From positions 124,001 through 188,000 of the forward strand of contig NZ_AEDU01000006.1 of NCBI RefSeq assembly GCF_000148525.1: DNA of 64,000 nucleotides. Direction: 5' to 3'. The translations under genes were made by a program, and so were the position numbers. Shown in pieces: positions 25,186 to 34,172 of the stretch. Source of the DNA: Streptococcus mitis SK564 (GTDB lineage Bacteria > Bacillota > Bacilli > Lactobacillales > Streptococcaceae). Positions within the stretch are counted from its first letter, which is position 1. The number at the start of each line of letters is the position of its first letter. The notes under the pieces are model-generated. The model did not search any database and was not told the DNA's origin. It saw only the letters and a list, made by a program, of their open reading frames with translations.

Positions 25186-25928
25186 TGATTAAGATTTCGA
25201 ATTTAAGCAAATCCTTTTCAGGACAGACTGTCTTGGATCATCTGGACTTGGATATTCAAAAAGGGGAAGTCGTAGCCTTGATTGGTTCTTCGGGAGCTGG
25301 AAAATCAACCTTCCTTCGTAGTCTCAATTATCTTGAAACACCTGACAGTGGCTCTATTCAGATTGATGATTTCTCAGTTGATTTTTCTAAAATCACTCAA
25401 GAAGAAATCCTTGCCCTACGCCGTAAGCTGTCTATGGTTTTCCAACAGTTTAATTTGTTTGAACGCCGAACAGCACTTGATAATGTAAAAGAAGGCTTGG
25501 TTGTTGTTAAGAAATTATCTGACCAAGAAGCAACTAAGATTGCCAAGGAAGAGTTGGCTAAGGTTGGGCTTTCTGACCGTGAAAACCATTACCCTCGCCA
25601 TTTATCAGGTGGACAGAAGCAACGGGTTGCTCTAGCGCGTGCTCTTGCCATGAAACCAGATGTCTTGCTCTTAGACGAACCAACTTCAGCTCTTGACCCA
25701 GAATTGGTCGGTGAAGTAGAGAAGTCTATTGCAGACGCTGCTAAGTCAGGTCAAACCATGATTTTGGTCAGTCATGACATGTCCTTTGTAGCCCAAGTGG
25801 CTGATAAGATTCTCTTCTTAGATAAGGGGAAAATTATCGAGTCTGGAACACCAGATGAGATTATCCACCATCCTAAAGAAGAGCGGACAAAAGAATTCTT
25901 CGCTAGTTACAAACGGACTTATATTTGA
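25185..25928 (+). CDS. tcyC: Polar amino acid (cystine-type) ABC transporter ATP-binding protein
   Basis: A 247-residue ATPase. Walker A GSSGAGKST near residues 33-41, signature LSGGQKQR near 140, Walker B VLLLDEPTSALDPE near 160, and VSHDMSF. The start codon overlaps the permease stop (TAATG). The length is typical of the polar-amino-acid class. Confidence 0.85.
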   Translation: MIKISNLSKSFSGQTVLDHLDLDIQKGEVVALIGSSGAGKSTFLRSLNYLETPDSGSIQIDDFSVDFSKITQEEILALRRKLSMVFQQFNLFERRTALDNVKEGLVVVKKLSDQEATKIAKEELAKVGLSDRENHYPRHLSGGQKQRVALARALAMKPDVLLLDEPTSALDPELVGEVEKSIADAAKSGQTMILVSHDMSFVAQVADKILFLDKGKIIESGTPDEIIHHPKEERTKEFFASYKRTYI

Positions 25929-25943
25929 TATAATAGATAAAGA

Positions 25944-25980
25944 AAAACTCAGTTAGCTGGACTAGCTGAGTTTACTCTTT
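25944..25980 (+). terminator. Terminator after the ABC ATPase gene
   Basis: AAACTCAG-TAG / CTA-GCTGAGTTT stem with a T-rich tail, between the ATPase gene and the DUF4059 gene. Confidence 0.7.
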
Positions 25981-26005
25981 AAAAAAGATAGAAATGAGAG
26001 AAATC

Positions 26006-26230
26006 ATGCTACTGCAACTATTTTCTTTATATTTCGAGAGTTTGATCTTGACCACCATCCTCGTCCTGATTTTTTTAGGGATTTGGATTGGACTGAGAGC
26101 CATGTCGGGAGTGGATAAGACAGCCAAGGCTCGCCAAGCCCATCTCTATGATATGATTATGATTGGAGTCTTGGTTGTTCCAGTATTATCCTTTGCGGTT
26201 ATGAGTTTAATTCTTGTTTTCAAGGCATAA
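26006..26230 (+). CDS. DUF4059-type small membrane protein
   Basis: A 74-residue protein with two hydrophobic segments (about 8-28 and 48-72) joined by a charged loop (DKTAKARQAHLYD). It matches the small streptococcal protein usually found next to trxB; function unknown. I took ATG 26006 because MLLQLFSLYFESLIL fits the family start; ATG 25994 adds four residues. Confidence 0.7.
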   Translation: MLLQLFSLYFESLILTTILVLIFLGIWIGLRAMSGVDKTAKARQAHLYDMIMIGVLVVPVLSFAVMSLILVFKA

Positions 26231-26233
26231 TCC

Positions 26234-26262
26234 TTGCATGATTGACAAGAAAGAGTTAGAAT
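26234..26262 (+). promoter_or_regulatory. trxB promoter
   Basis: -35 TTGCAT (26234-26239), 17-bp spacer, -10 TAGAAT (26257-26262). Confidence 0.6.
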
Positions 26263-26295
26263 AAAGATAGTTACAACAAGAAAGAAGGAAACTAT

Positions 26296-27207
26296 ATGTA
26301 CGATACTATTATTATCGGTGCTGGACCTGCAGGAATGACTGCAGCCTTGTATGCTGCTCGAAGCAATCTGAAAGTAGCCTTGATTGAAGGTGGTCTGCCA
26401 GGTGGTCAGATGAATAATACATCTGATATTGAAAATTACCCTGGATACGCTAATATTAGTGGGCCAGAATTGGCAGAAAAAATGTTTGAACCGCTTGAAA
26501 ATCTTGGTGTTGAGCACATTTATGGTTATGTTGAAAATGTCGAAGACCATGGTGATTTTAAGAAAGTGATTACTGATGACCAAACATATGAAACTCGTAC
26601 AGTTATCGTAGCAACTGGTTCTAAACACCGTCCTTTGGGAGTGCCTGGAGAAGAAGAACTGAACAGTCGAGGTGTTTCTTACTGTGCCGTGTGTGATGGT
26701 GCTTTCTTCCGTGACCAAGATTTGCTGGTAGTTGGTGGTGGAGATTCGGCTGTTGAAGAAGCCCTCTTCTTGACTCGTTTTGCTAAGACTGTTACCATTG
26801 TTCACCGTCGTGACCAACTTCGTGCTCAAAAGGTTTTACAAGATCGTGCCTTTGCGAATGAGAAAGTCAACTTTATCTGGGATTCTGTAGTGAAGGAAAT
26901 CAAGGGTGAAAACAGAGTAGAATCTGTCGTATTTGAAAATGTGAAAACAGGTCAAGTGACAGAGCAAGCCTTTGGTGGTGTCTTTATCTATGTTGGATTG
27001 GACCCTCTTAGCGATTTTGTTAAAGAATTGAATATCCAAGATCAGGCAGGTTGGGTTGTGACAGATAACCACATGAAAACTGCAGTTGACGGTATCTTTG
27101 CAGTTGGAGATGTTCGCTTGAAAGACCTTCGCCAAGTAACAACAGCAGTTGGAGATGGAGCTATCGCTGGTCAAGAAGCTTACAAGTTTATCACCGAACA
27201 TAGTTAA
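26296..27207 (+). CDS. trxB: Thioredoxin reductase
   Basis: A 303-residue flavoprotein. FAD motif GAGPAGMTAALYAARS (about 8-23), redox cysteines CAVC (about 133-136, in SYCAVCDGAFF), NADPH motif GGGDSAVEEALFL near 150, and the FAD closing motif AVGDVR. It transfers NADPH electrons to thioredoxin. Its position next to a probable cystine importer suggests reduction of imported disulfides (inference). Confidence 0.95.
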   Translation: MYDTIIIGAGPAGMTAALYAARSNLKVALIEGGLPGGQMNNTSDIENYPGYANISGPELAEKMFEPLENLGVEHIYGYVENVEDHGDFKKVITDDQTYETRTVIVATGSKHRPLGVPGEEELNSRGVSYCAVCDGAFFRDQDLLVVGGGDSAVEEALFLTRFAKTVTIVHRRDQLRAQKVLQDRAFANEKVNFIWDSVVKEIKGENRVESVVFENVKTGQVTEQAFGGVFIYVGLDPLSDFVKELNIQDQAGWVVTDNHMKTAVDGIFAVGDVRLKDLRQVTTAVGDGAIAGQEAYKFITEHS

Positions 27208-27212
27208 TTATG

Positions 27213-27262
27213 AAAACGCATAGTATCAGATTTACAAAAAATTTGACACTATGCGTTTTATT
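27213..27262 (+). terminator. trxB terminator
   Basis: AAAACGCATAGTATCA / TGACACTATGCGTTTT long stem with one mismatch, T-rich tail. Confidence 0.8.
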
Positions 27263-27319
27263 GTGGGAAAATTAATTTCATTTTCTACTGAAATTGAGTT
27301 TTGCCAGCCTCTTATATTT

Positions 27320-27505
27320 TTAGAAAAATCCTTTAATCTTGCTAACTAGGCCATCTAGACCTTCTGAACCAGAAATCAACTGCTGAGCTTGAGAGAAGTA
27401 TTCTCCAAGTTGTTCTTGATTTTCTGCAACGAATGTCTTAGCAGCTTCGAAATCTTTTGTTTCGATTAACTCTTTTACTTGATTAAACAAATCTAATGGG
27501 TTCAT
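27320..27505 (-). CDS. Small conserved hypothetical protein (61 aa)
   Basis: An acidic helical protein (MNPLDLFNQVKELIETKDFE) with a Gln/Ser-rich centre and a C-terminus VSKIKGFF. Ribosome site AAGGAG at the right distance on the minus strand and normal codon use support it as real. No family or function recognised. Confidence 0.65.
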   Translation of the reverse strand: MNPLDLFNQVKELIETKDFEAAKTFVAENQEQLGEYFSQAQQLISGSEGLDGLVSKIKGFF

Positions 27506-27665
27506 CTTATTTCTCCTTTTCTGTACTTAATTATTTAACCATCTTTATGATAAAAAATCAACTGTTGCTGCTTTTGGCTAGGACCTGTTTTTATCTACAA
27601 GTTCTCATAACTAAGATTCTAACTACCAAAACAAGGTGGACATAAAAATGTTCGGGTTTTTCTAG

Positions 27666-27692
27666 TGTATCCATGAAATAAAAACGGATACA
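27666..27692 (+). promoter_or_regulatory. Inverted repeat within the rpiA promoter
   Basis: TGTATCC (27666-27672) and GGATACA (27686-27692) are a perfect 7-bp inverted repeat separated by 13 bp. It overlaps the -35 region and spacer in front of the -10 at 27696, so it is a plausible operator. Confidence 0.5.
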
Positions 27693-27695
27693 TGG

Positions 27696-27701
27696 TATAA
27701 T
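27696..27701 (+). promoter_or_regulatory. rpiA -10 element
   Basis: Consensus TATAAT 29 bp before the GTG start. The -35 position (about 27673-27678) is weak and lies inside the inverted repeat. Confidence 0.6.
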
Positions 27702-27730
27702 AGAGGTAGCTCTTTAATGGAGGTGTTTGA

Positions 27731-28414
27731 GTGGAAAATCTGAAGAAAATGGCAGGTATCAAGGCTGCTGAGTTTGTCAAGGATGGCATGGTAGTCGGAC
27801 TTGGAACGGGGTCTACTGCCTATTATTTCGTAGAAGAAATCGGTCGTCGTATCAAGGAAGAAGGATTGCAGATTACAGCTGTAACGACTTCTAGTGTGAC
27901 TAGTAAACAGGCTGAAGGGTTTAATATCCCACTCAAGTCTATTGACCAAGTAGACTTTGTCGATGTGACAGTCGACGGGGCGGATGAAGTGGATAATCAG
28001 TTTAATGGAATCAAAGGTGGTGGTGGTGCCCTTCTGATGGAGAAGGTTGTCGCAACGCCCTCAAAAGAATATATTTGGGTGGTGGATGAAAGCAAGCTGG
28101 TCGAAAAACTAGGTGCTTTTAAATTGCCAGTAGAAGTGGTTCAGTATGGCGCAGAACAGGTCTTTCGTCGTTTTGAGCGAGCTGGCTACAAACCAAGTTT
28201 CCGTGAAAAAGACGGCCAACGTTTTGTGACTGATATGCAGAATTTTATCATTGACCTTGCCTTGGATGTCATTGAAGATCCAATTATTTTCGGACAAGAA
28301 TTGGACCATGTGGTTGGCGTCGTGGAACACGGCTTATTCAACCAAATGGTGGATAAGGTCATCGTTGCTGGACGAGATGGAGTTCAGATTTTAACTTCAA
28401 CAAAAGCAAAATAA
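27731..28414 (+). CDS. rpiA: Ribose-5-phosphate isomerase A
   Basis: A 227-residue enzyme interconverting ribose-5-P and ribulose-5-P. It has [16 protein letters not shown] (about 23-38), the DGADEVD catalytic segment near residues 82-88, and [11 protein letters not shown] near 95. GTG start with a GGAGGTG site. It heads a unit with deoB, the DUF1697 relic and punA, feeding nucleoside pentoses into the pentose phosphate pathway. Confidence 0.95.
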   Translation: MENLKKMAGIKAAEFVKDGMVVGLGTGSTAYYFVEEIGRRIKEEGLQITAVTTSSVTSKQAEGFNIPLKSIDQVDFVDVTVDGADEVDNQFNGIKGGGGALLMEKVVATPSKEYIWVVDESKLVEKLGAFKLPVEVVQYGAEQVFRRFERAGYKPSFREKDGQRFVTDMQNFIIDLALDVIEDPIIFGQELDHVVGVVEHGLFNQMVDKVIVAGRDGVQILTSTKAK

Positions 28415-28437
28415 TCAAAATAATAAGGAGATACACT

Positions 28438-29649
28438 ATGTCAAAATTTAATCGTATTCACTTGGTTGTACTTGATTCTGTGGGAATCGGTGCTGCACCA
28501 GATGCCAATAACTTTGTCAATGCAGGAGTTCCAGATGGAGCTTCTGACACATTAGGACACATTTCAAAAGCAGTTGGTTTGAATGTCCCAAACATGGCTA
28601 AAATTGGTCTTGGAAATATTCCTCGAGAAACTCCTCTTAAGACTGTTCCAGCTGAAAGCAATCCAACAGGATATGCAACAAAATTGGAAGAAGTATCTCT
28701 TGGTAAGGATACTATGACTGGGCACTGGGAAATCATGGGCCTTAACATTACTGAGCCTTTCGATACTTTCTGGAATGGATTCCCAGAAGAAATCTTGACA
28801 AAAATTGAAGAATTCTCAGGGCGTAAGGTCATTCGTGAAGCCAACAAACCTTACTCAGGTACAGCTGTTATCGATGATTTTGGACCACGTCAGATGGAAA
28901 CTGGAGAGTTGATTATCTATACTTCAGCTGACCCTGTTTTGCAAATTGCTGCCCACGAAGATATTATTCCTTTGGACGAATTGTACCGTATTTGTGAATA
29001 TGCTCGTTCGATTACCCTTGAGCGCCCTGCTCTTCTAGGTCGTATCATTGCCCGTCCATATGTTGGTGAACCAGGTAACTTCACTCGTACGGCAAATCGT
29101 CGTGACTTGGCCGTTTCTCCATTTGCACCAACTGTTTTGGATAAATTGAACGAAGCAGGTATCGATACTTACGCTGTTGGTAAAATCAACGATATCTTTA
29201 ACGGTGCTGGTATCAACCATGACATGGGACACAATAAGTCAAACAGCCACGGAATTGATACACTATTGAAGACTATGGGACTTGCTGAGTTTGAAAAAGG
29301 ATTCTCTTTCACAAACTTGGTTGACTTTGATGCCCTTTACGGCCACCGTCGTAATGCTCACGGTTACCGTGATTGCTTGCATGAGTTTGATGAACGCTTA
29401 CCTGAAATTATCGCAGCTATGAGAGAGAATGACCTTCTCTTGATTACTGCGGACCATGGAAATGACCCAACTTACGCAGGAACAGACCACACTCGTGAAT
29501 ATATTCCATTGTTGGCTTACAGCCCTGCCTTTAAAGGAAATGGTGTCATTCCAGTAGGTCATTTCGCAGATATCTCAGCGACTGTTGCAGATAACTTTGG
29601 TGTGGAAACTGCTATGATTGGGGAAAGTTTCTTAGATAAATTGGTGTAA
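28438..29649 (+). CDS. deoB: Phosphopentomutase
   Basis: A 403-residue alkaline-phosphatase-superfamily enzyme. N-terminal [13 protein letters not shown] with metal Asp, the [10 protein letters not shown] segment near residues 93-102, and [19 protein letters not shown] near 338. It moves phosphate between C1 and C5 of (deoxy)ribose. It lies 23 bp after rpiA in the same operon. Confidence 0.96.
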   Translation: MSKFNRIHLVVLDSVGIGAAPDANNFVNAGVPDGASDTLGHISKAVGLNVPNMAKIGLGNIPRETPLKTVPAESNPTGYATKLEEVSLGKDTMTGHWEIMGLNITEPFDTFWNGFPEEILTKIEEFSGRKVIREANKPYSGTAVIDDFGPRQMETGELIIYTSADPVLQIAAHEDIIPLDELYRICEYARSITLERPALLGRIIARPYVGEPGNFTRTANRRDLAVSPFAPTVLDKLNEAGIDTYAVGKINDIFNGAGINHDMGHNKSNSHGIDTLLKTMGLAEFEKGFSFTNLVDFDALYGHRRNAHGYRDCLHEFDERLPEIIAAMRENDLLLITADHGNDPTYAGTDHTREYIPLLAYSPAFKGNGVIPVGHFADISATVADNFGVETAMIGESFLDKLV

Positions 29650-29650
29650 G

Positions 29651-30212
29651 ATGACGCGCTACGCTTTACTGGTTAGGGGCATTAATGTCGGTGGGAAGAA
29701 TAAGGTCGTCATGGCGCAACTTCGTCAAGAATTGACAGAGTTGGGACTGGAAAAAGTTGAAACCTACATCAAACAGTGGCAATATTTTCTTGACTTCGAC
29801 AGATCCCAAGGCCCAATTGGTTGAAAAGTTAGAGGCTTTCTTTGCAGTCCATTATCCATTTATTCAGAGCTTTTCCTTGCTAAGTCAGGAAGACTATGAA
29901 GCAGAGCTGAAGAATCTGCCAGATTGGTGGACCAAAGATTTGGCACGAAAAGACGTTCTCTTTTACACAGAGGGTTTGGATGTAACTCAAGTCATTGAGA
30001 AAGTTGAAAGTTTGGAATTGAAAGATGAAGTCGTTCATTTTGGAAGACTTGGGATTTTCTGGGGGAAATTCTCTGAGGAATCCTACTATGCAACTGCCTA
30101 TCACAAGTACTTGCTCAAGATGCCTTTCTACCGCCACATTACCATTCGCAATGCAAAAACCTTTGACAAAATCGGTCAAATGCTAAAAAATAATAAAGGG
30201 GACACACAATGA
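29651..30212 (+). pseudogene. DUF1697-family gene with a one-base frameshift
   Basis: ATG 29651 starts a frame reading MTRYALLVRGINVGGKNKVV, the DUF1697 start. After VETYIK the frame is wrong. The sequence continues correctly (NSGNIFLTSTDPKAQ) in the next frame, so one extra A in the AAA at 29771-29773 explains the break. Corrected length would be 186 residues. DUF1697 function is unknown. The downstream part is otherwise clean, so the lesion is recent, or a sequencing error, or a phase-variable slip in a very short run. Confidence 0.8.
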
Positions 30213-31018
30213 CATTTTTAGATAAAATCAATGAGACAGCAGCTTTTCTGGAGGGCAAGGGAATCCAAGCGCCTGAGTTCGGTTTAATCCTTGGATCAGG
30301 ACTGGGAGAACTGGCAGAAGAAATCGAAAATCCAGTTGTAGTAGACTATGCTGAGATTCCAAACTGGGGCCGCTCTACAGTAGTTGGTCACGCTGGTAAA
30401 TTAGTATATGGGGAACTTGCAGGTCGCAAGGTCTTGGCTCTTCAAGGGCGTTTCCATTTCTACGAAGGAAATCCTCTGGAAGTGGTGACATTCCCAGTTC
30501 GTGTCATGAAAATTCTCGGATGTGAAGGTGTCATTGTAACCAATGCAGCTGGCGGTATTGGATTTGGTCCTGGTACCTTGATGGCTATCTCAGACCATAT
30601 CAATATGACGGGGCAGAACCCATTGATGGGTGAAAACTTGGATGACTTTGGTCCTCGTTTCCCAGATATGTCTAAGGCCTACACACCAGAATACCGTGCT
30701 ACTGCCCATGAAGTGGCTAAAAAACTTAATATCAAGCTTGATGAAGGTGTCTATATCGGTGTTACTGGTCCAACTTATGAAACACCAGCAGAAATCCGTG
30801 CTTATAAGACGCTTGGAGCAGATGCGGTTGGTATGTCTACTGTTCCTGAAGTGATCGTGGCAGCCCACTCTGGCTTGAAAGTTCTGGGAATTTCATGTAT
30901 TACTAACTTTGCGGCTGGTTTCCAAGAAGAACTTAACCACGAAGAAGTTGTAGAAGTAACCGAACGTGTCAAAGGTGATTTCAAAGGCTTGCTTAAAGCG
31001 ATTCTTGCAGAATTGTAA
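30209..31018 (+). CDS. punA: Purine nucleoside phosphorylase (PunA type)
   Basis: A 269-residue trimeric-type phosphorylase for inosine, guanosine and related nucleosides. Motifs: LILGSGLGELAEE (about 27-39), VVGHAGKLVYGEL near 64, RFHFYEG near 88, VTNAAGGIG near 111 and GPTYETPAEIRAYKTLGAD near 190. It overlaps the DUF1697 stop by 4 bp, so translation would normally be coupled to the now-frameshifted gene. Confidence 0.93.
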   Translation: MTFLDKINETAAFLEGKGIQAPEFGLILGSGLGELAEEIENPVVVDYAEIPNWGRSTVVGHAGKLVYGELAGRKVLALQGRFHFYEGNPLEVVTFPVRVMKILGCEGVIVTNAAGGIGFGPGTLMAISDHINMTGQNPLMGENLDDFGPRFPDMSKAYTPEYRATAHEVAKKLNIKLDEGVYIGVTGPTYETPAEIRAYKTLGADAVGMSTVPEVIVAAHSGLKVLGISCITNFAAGFQEELNHEEVVEVTERVKGDFKGLLKAILAEL

Positions 31019-31325
31019 GAAAAAAGATTTAAAAAGGGGAATATCTCTACCTTTTCATGATTGACTGACTATTTGGAACAAAGAAGAAACATAGGTAGAC
31101 TATGGATTTCTTCCTACTCTTGTACCTGAAAGAGTCTGATAGTTAGCATTGTGAAAGACAAGAATCTAGGATGCTGGAATTAGCTTCCTAGCCAAGCAGA
31201 CTAGGATGATAAGGAAAGATAAGAATGAGTTTACTTTCTGAATTTCTCAGTCTTGTCCTAGATAGGGGACAAGGAGATTTAGTTTGAGTCTGCTTACAAA
31301 TAAACGAAAAGAAAGATAAAGAATA
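31019..31325. other. Leader region of the lipase-lectin gene with hairpins
   Basis: No gene. A weak terminator-like stem (AAAAGG / CCTTTT, 31032-31055) follows punA. Further on are a CTAGGA...TCCTAG hairpin near 31168-31193 and CTTGTCC / GGGACAAG near 31251-31275. The AAAGATA ... TCCTA arrangement here faintly resembles the structured leaders before deoD and parC. The ribosome site of the next gene is weak and no clear promoter is seen. Confidence 0.45.
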
Positions 31326-34073
31326 ATGAAAATTGGTCAACGAATTATGCGCTTTGGCATAAAAAAATTAAGTATCGGAGTTGTATCTGTTGCAGTCGGC
31401 TTCGCATTTCTAGCTCCAGCTGGAATTTCAGCCAATGAAGTAAAGCAAGATGTAACATCTGAAGTGGCAACAAGAGTGCTAGATTCTAAGGAGGAATTGA
31501 GAGAGCCGGAAAATGTTGCTCCAAAACTAGAAACTCCTCTTAGAGAGGAGCCAAAACTAGCTCCTCAAACGCTTCCAGAAGCAAGTGAAGTTCTTGAAAA
31601 CAAAAGGGAAGAGTCAAAAGTAGAGATAACAGAGCCAGCTCAAGACTCACCTATTCATGCTCCTGTAGAAGAAACTAAAGAAGAAGTTGTGACAGAAAAA
31701 CCAACAAATACTCGTTCTTTAACAGCAGAAGATTTGGTGAAGATTTCCAAAGGGGAATTGCATTTAGAAAATGATTTGATTGATGAATCTCTCTATGGTG
31801 AAAAAGTTCTTGATTTGGAAGGGGATGATGACCAAGATGGCATCAAAAACAAAGATGAACTTTATGTGTACAACAAAGATGGTAAGGATTATCTAGGATA
31901 TAACAGTCATCCCTTGCTAGCAGACAGTGATGGGGATGGTTTGGCAGATGGAGAAGATGACAATAAGAAAGAATGGTATGTCACAGACCGTGATTCTCTT
32001 CTCTTTATGGAGTTAGCCTATCGAGACGATGATTATATTGAGAAAATTTTAGATCATAAGAATCCTTTCCCGAGTCTCTACCTTGACCGTCAAGAATACA
32101 AACTCATGCACAATGAATTGGCTCCTTTCTGGAAAATGAAAAAAGCCTACCATACAGATAGTGGTCTGGATGCTTTCTTATTTGAGACCAAGAGCGACCT
32201 TCCTTATCTCAAAGATGGAACGGTGCATATGTTGGCTATTCGTGGAACGCGAGTTAATGACGCCAAGGATTTAAGTGCAGATTTGGTTTTATTTGGTGGA
32301 AATAAACCAGCTCAAGCGGATGATATCCGTAAGGTTGTTGGGGAATTAGCCAAGGATACAAGTATTACCAAGTTGTATATGACAGGTCATTCTCTTGGAG
32401 GCTACCTAGCTCAGATTGCAGCGGTGGAAGCTTACCAAAAATATCCTGATTTTTATAACCATGTATTGCGGAAAGTGACGACTTTCAGTGCTCCTAAAGT
32501 GATTACTTCCAGAACTGTTTGGAATGCTAAGAATGGTTTCTGGGATGTTGGTTTGGAAAGCCGTAAATTAGCTGTTAGTGGGAAAATTAAGCATTATGTG
32601 GTTGATAATGACAATGTTGTGACTCCCTTGATTCATAATGATCGTGATATTGTTACATTTACAGGTAATTCACGCTTTAAACACCGTTCTCGTGGCTATT
32701 TTGAAAGTCGAATGAATGATATTCCTAACTTTAATATTGGTAAACGAGCTACCTTGGATAAACATGGTTATCGTGATCCGAAATTGGATAAAGTGCGATT
32801 CTTTAAGAAACAGGTTCTGCCTCAATCTTCTAGTCAACCAAGCGCTGAACCAATGGAAAATATTGCCTTAGGAAAACAGGTTACTCAAAGTTCGACAGCT
32901 TTCGGAGGAGATGCTAGAAGAGCTGTGGATGGCAAAGTTGATGGTAACTATGGTCACAATTCTGTCACTCATACCAACTTCCAATCCAAGCCTTGGTGGC
33001 AAGTAGATTTGGCTAAAGAAGAAACCATTCGCCAAATCAATATTTACAACCGCACAGACACTGCCCAGGATAGATTGGCAAACTTTGATGTCATTCTTTT
33101 AGATAGTTTTGGTAAAGAAATTGAGAGAAAACGCATAACATCTCTTAAAGATGTGTCGGCACAAATTGCGATTAACCATAAAAAAGCGCGCTATGTTCGG
33201 ATTGAGCTAGAAGGCTATAATGCCCTCAGTCTTGCAGAAGTCCAAGTATATCGTGCTGAGAATATCGCTTGGAAAAAACAAGCTAAGCAAAGTTCTACTG
33301 ATTTTGGAGGAGATGCTAGTCGTGCCTTGGATGGCAATACCAATAGTAGTTATAGCCAGCAATCAATTACCCATACAAAATTTGAAAACCAGCCTTGGTG
33401 GGAAGTTGATTTAGGTCGTACAGAACAGATAGGACTTGTTCGCCTTCATAACCGTGGGGATGGCGAGCTTTCTAAACGTCTGTCAGACTTTGATGTGATT
33501 TTATATGATGAAAAAGGGAAAGAAGTTGCTAGACAGTATGTTTCTAAACTTGACGGAACGAGCTTGGATGTTCAATTAAATGGGAAATTAGGACGCCGTG
33601 TTCGTGTGCAACTACGTAAGAACAATCAAGCCCTCAGTCTTGCAGAAGTAGAAGTTTTCCGCTTTATCGCTACGAATGGTGAGACAGCGACACAAGTTTC
33701 TAAGCCAGTTCAACCAATCAGTCAGACGCCTGTGAAAGATAAAACATTGACAATTCAACATAGTGGAGCTTACATTGCTCGCTACTCTATAACTTGGGAA
33801 GAAGTTACAGTAGACAAAGATGGAAACCAAGTTGTTCGTAGTCGTTCTTGGGAAGGAAACGGTCGCAACCAGACTGCAGGTTTTGTCCTCAACCTCCCAA
33901 TCAAAGAAAATATGAGAAATCTGCGAATTAAGATTGAGAAAAAGACAGGTCTACTATGGAATAGATGGCAAACAATTTATGAAAACAGACCAATTTTAGC
34001 TCAACCCCACCGTAAAATTACCCATTGGGGAACAACATTAAATTCTAAGATTTCTGATGACGATGTCTTGTAA
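31326..34073 (+). CDS. Secreted class-3 lipase with two F-type lectin domains and a cytolysin domain 4
   Basis: A 915-residue protein. (1) YSIRK-like signal peptide (KKLSIGVVSVAVGFAF, cleavage near Ala36). (2) Glu/Pro-rich linker (about 40-130). (3) Calcium-type Asp repeats (DDDQDGIKNKDE at 167-178, DSDGDGLADGEDD near 200-212). (4) Alpha/beta lipase domain (about 220-465) with nucleophile Ser356 in GHSLGG, candidate acid Asp427 or Asp429, and candidate His453. (5) Two F5/8C-fold fucolectin domains (about 511-643 and 645-780), both matching H-x26-R-x-D-x4-R/K (His549/Arg576/Asp578/Arg583; His683/Arg710/Asp712/Lys717). (6) A C-terminal domain (about 805-907) homologous to domain 4 of cholesterol-dependent cytolysins, with the cholesterol-recognition pair Thr904-Leu905 kept and the undecapeptide changed to KKTGLLWNRWQ. 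No LPXTG anchor and no CDC domains 1-3, so it cannot form pores by itself. Predicted as a host-membrane- and glycan-targeted lipase (inference). I do not know a described protein with this architecture. Confidence 0.88.
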   Translation: MKIGQRIMRFGIKKLSIGVVSVAVGFAFLAPAGISANEVKQDVTSEVATRVLDSKEELREPENVAPKLETPLREEPKLAPQTLPEASEVLENKREESKVEITEPAQDSPIHAPVEETKEEVVTEKPTNTRSLTAEDLVKISKGELHLENDLIDESLYGEKVLDLEGDDDQDGIKNKDELYVYNKDGKDYLGYNSHPLLADSDGDGLADGEDDNKKEWYVTDRDSLLFMELAYRDDDYIEKILDHKNPFPSLYLDRQEYKLMHNELAPFWKMKKAYHTDSGLDAFLFETKSDLPYLKDGTVHMLAIRGTRVNDAKDLSADLVLFGGNKPAQADDIRKVVGELAKDTSITKLYMTGHSLGGYLAQIAAVEAYQKYPDFYNHVLRKVTTFSAPKVITSRTVWNAKNGFWDVGLESRKLAVSGKIKHYVVDNDNVVTPLIHNDRDIVTFTGNSRFKHRSRGYFESRMNDIPNFNIGKRATLDKHGYRDPKLDKVRFFKKQVLPQSSSQPSAEPMENIALGKQVTQSSTAFGGDARRAVDGKVDGNYGHNSVTHTNFQSKPWWQVDLAKEETIRQINIYNRTDTAQDRLANFDVILLDSFGKEIERKRITSLKDVSAQIAINHKKARYVRIELEGYNALSLAEVQVYRAENIAWKKQAKQSSTDFGGDASRALDGNTNSSYSQQSITHTKFENQPWWEVDLGRTEQIGLVRLHNRGDGELSKRLSDFDVILYDEKGKEVARQYVSKLDGTSLDVQLNGKLGRRVRVQLRKNNQALSLAEVEVFRFIATNGETATQVSKPVQPISQTPVKDKTLTIQHSGAYIARYSITWEEVTVDKDGNQVVRSRSWEGNGRNQTAGFVLNLPIKENMRNLRIKIEKKTGLLWNRWQTIYENRPILAQPHRKITHWGTTLNSKISDDDVL

Positions 34074-34120
34074 TCTGATGATACAATGACAGTTAGATGG
34101 TTTAGTCTATAAGAGAAGAA

Positions 34121-34149
34121 CTACCTGGGTTTGCATGGAACTCAGGTAG
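34121..34149 (+). terminator. Hairpin after the lipase gene
   Basis: CTACCTGGGTT / AACTCAGGTAG strong stem with a seven-base loop, without a long T tract; probable transcript end. Confidence 0.6.
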
Positions 34150-34172
34150 CTCTCTGTGAAAGAACAAAATTA

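Noticed and set aside
26146..27201. Long minus-strand open frames opposite trxB
   Set aside because: They are shadows of trxB in another frame, with no ribosome sites and implausible composition.
27660..27692. cre site at the rpiA promoter
   Set aside because: AAACGGATACAT is present but the left half of the consensus is misplaced, so an unspecific operator is a safer description.
31326..34073. The lipase-lectin gene being a second pore-forming cytolysin
   Set aside because: Domains 1-3 of CDCs are absent; only domain 4 is present after the lectin domains.
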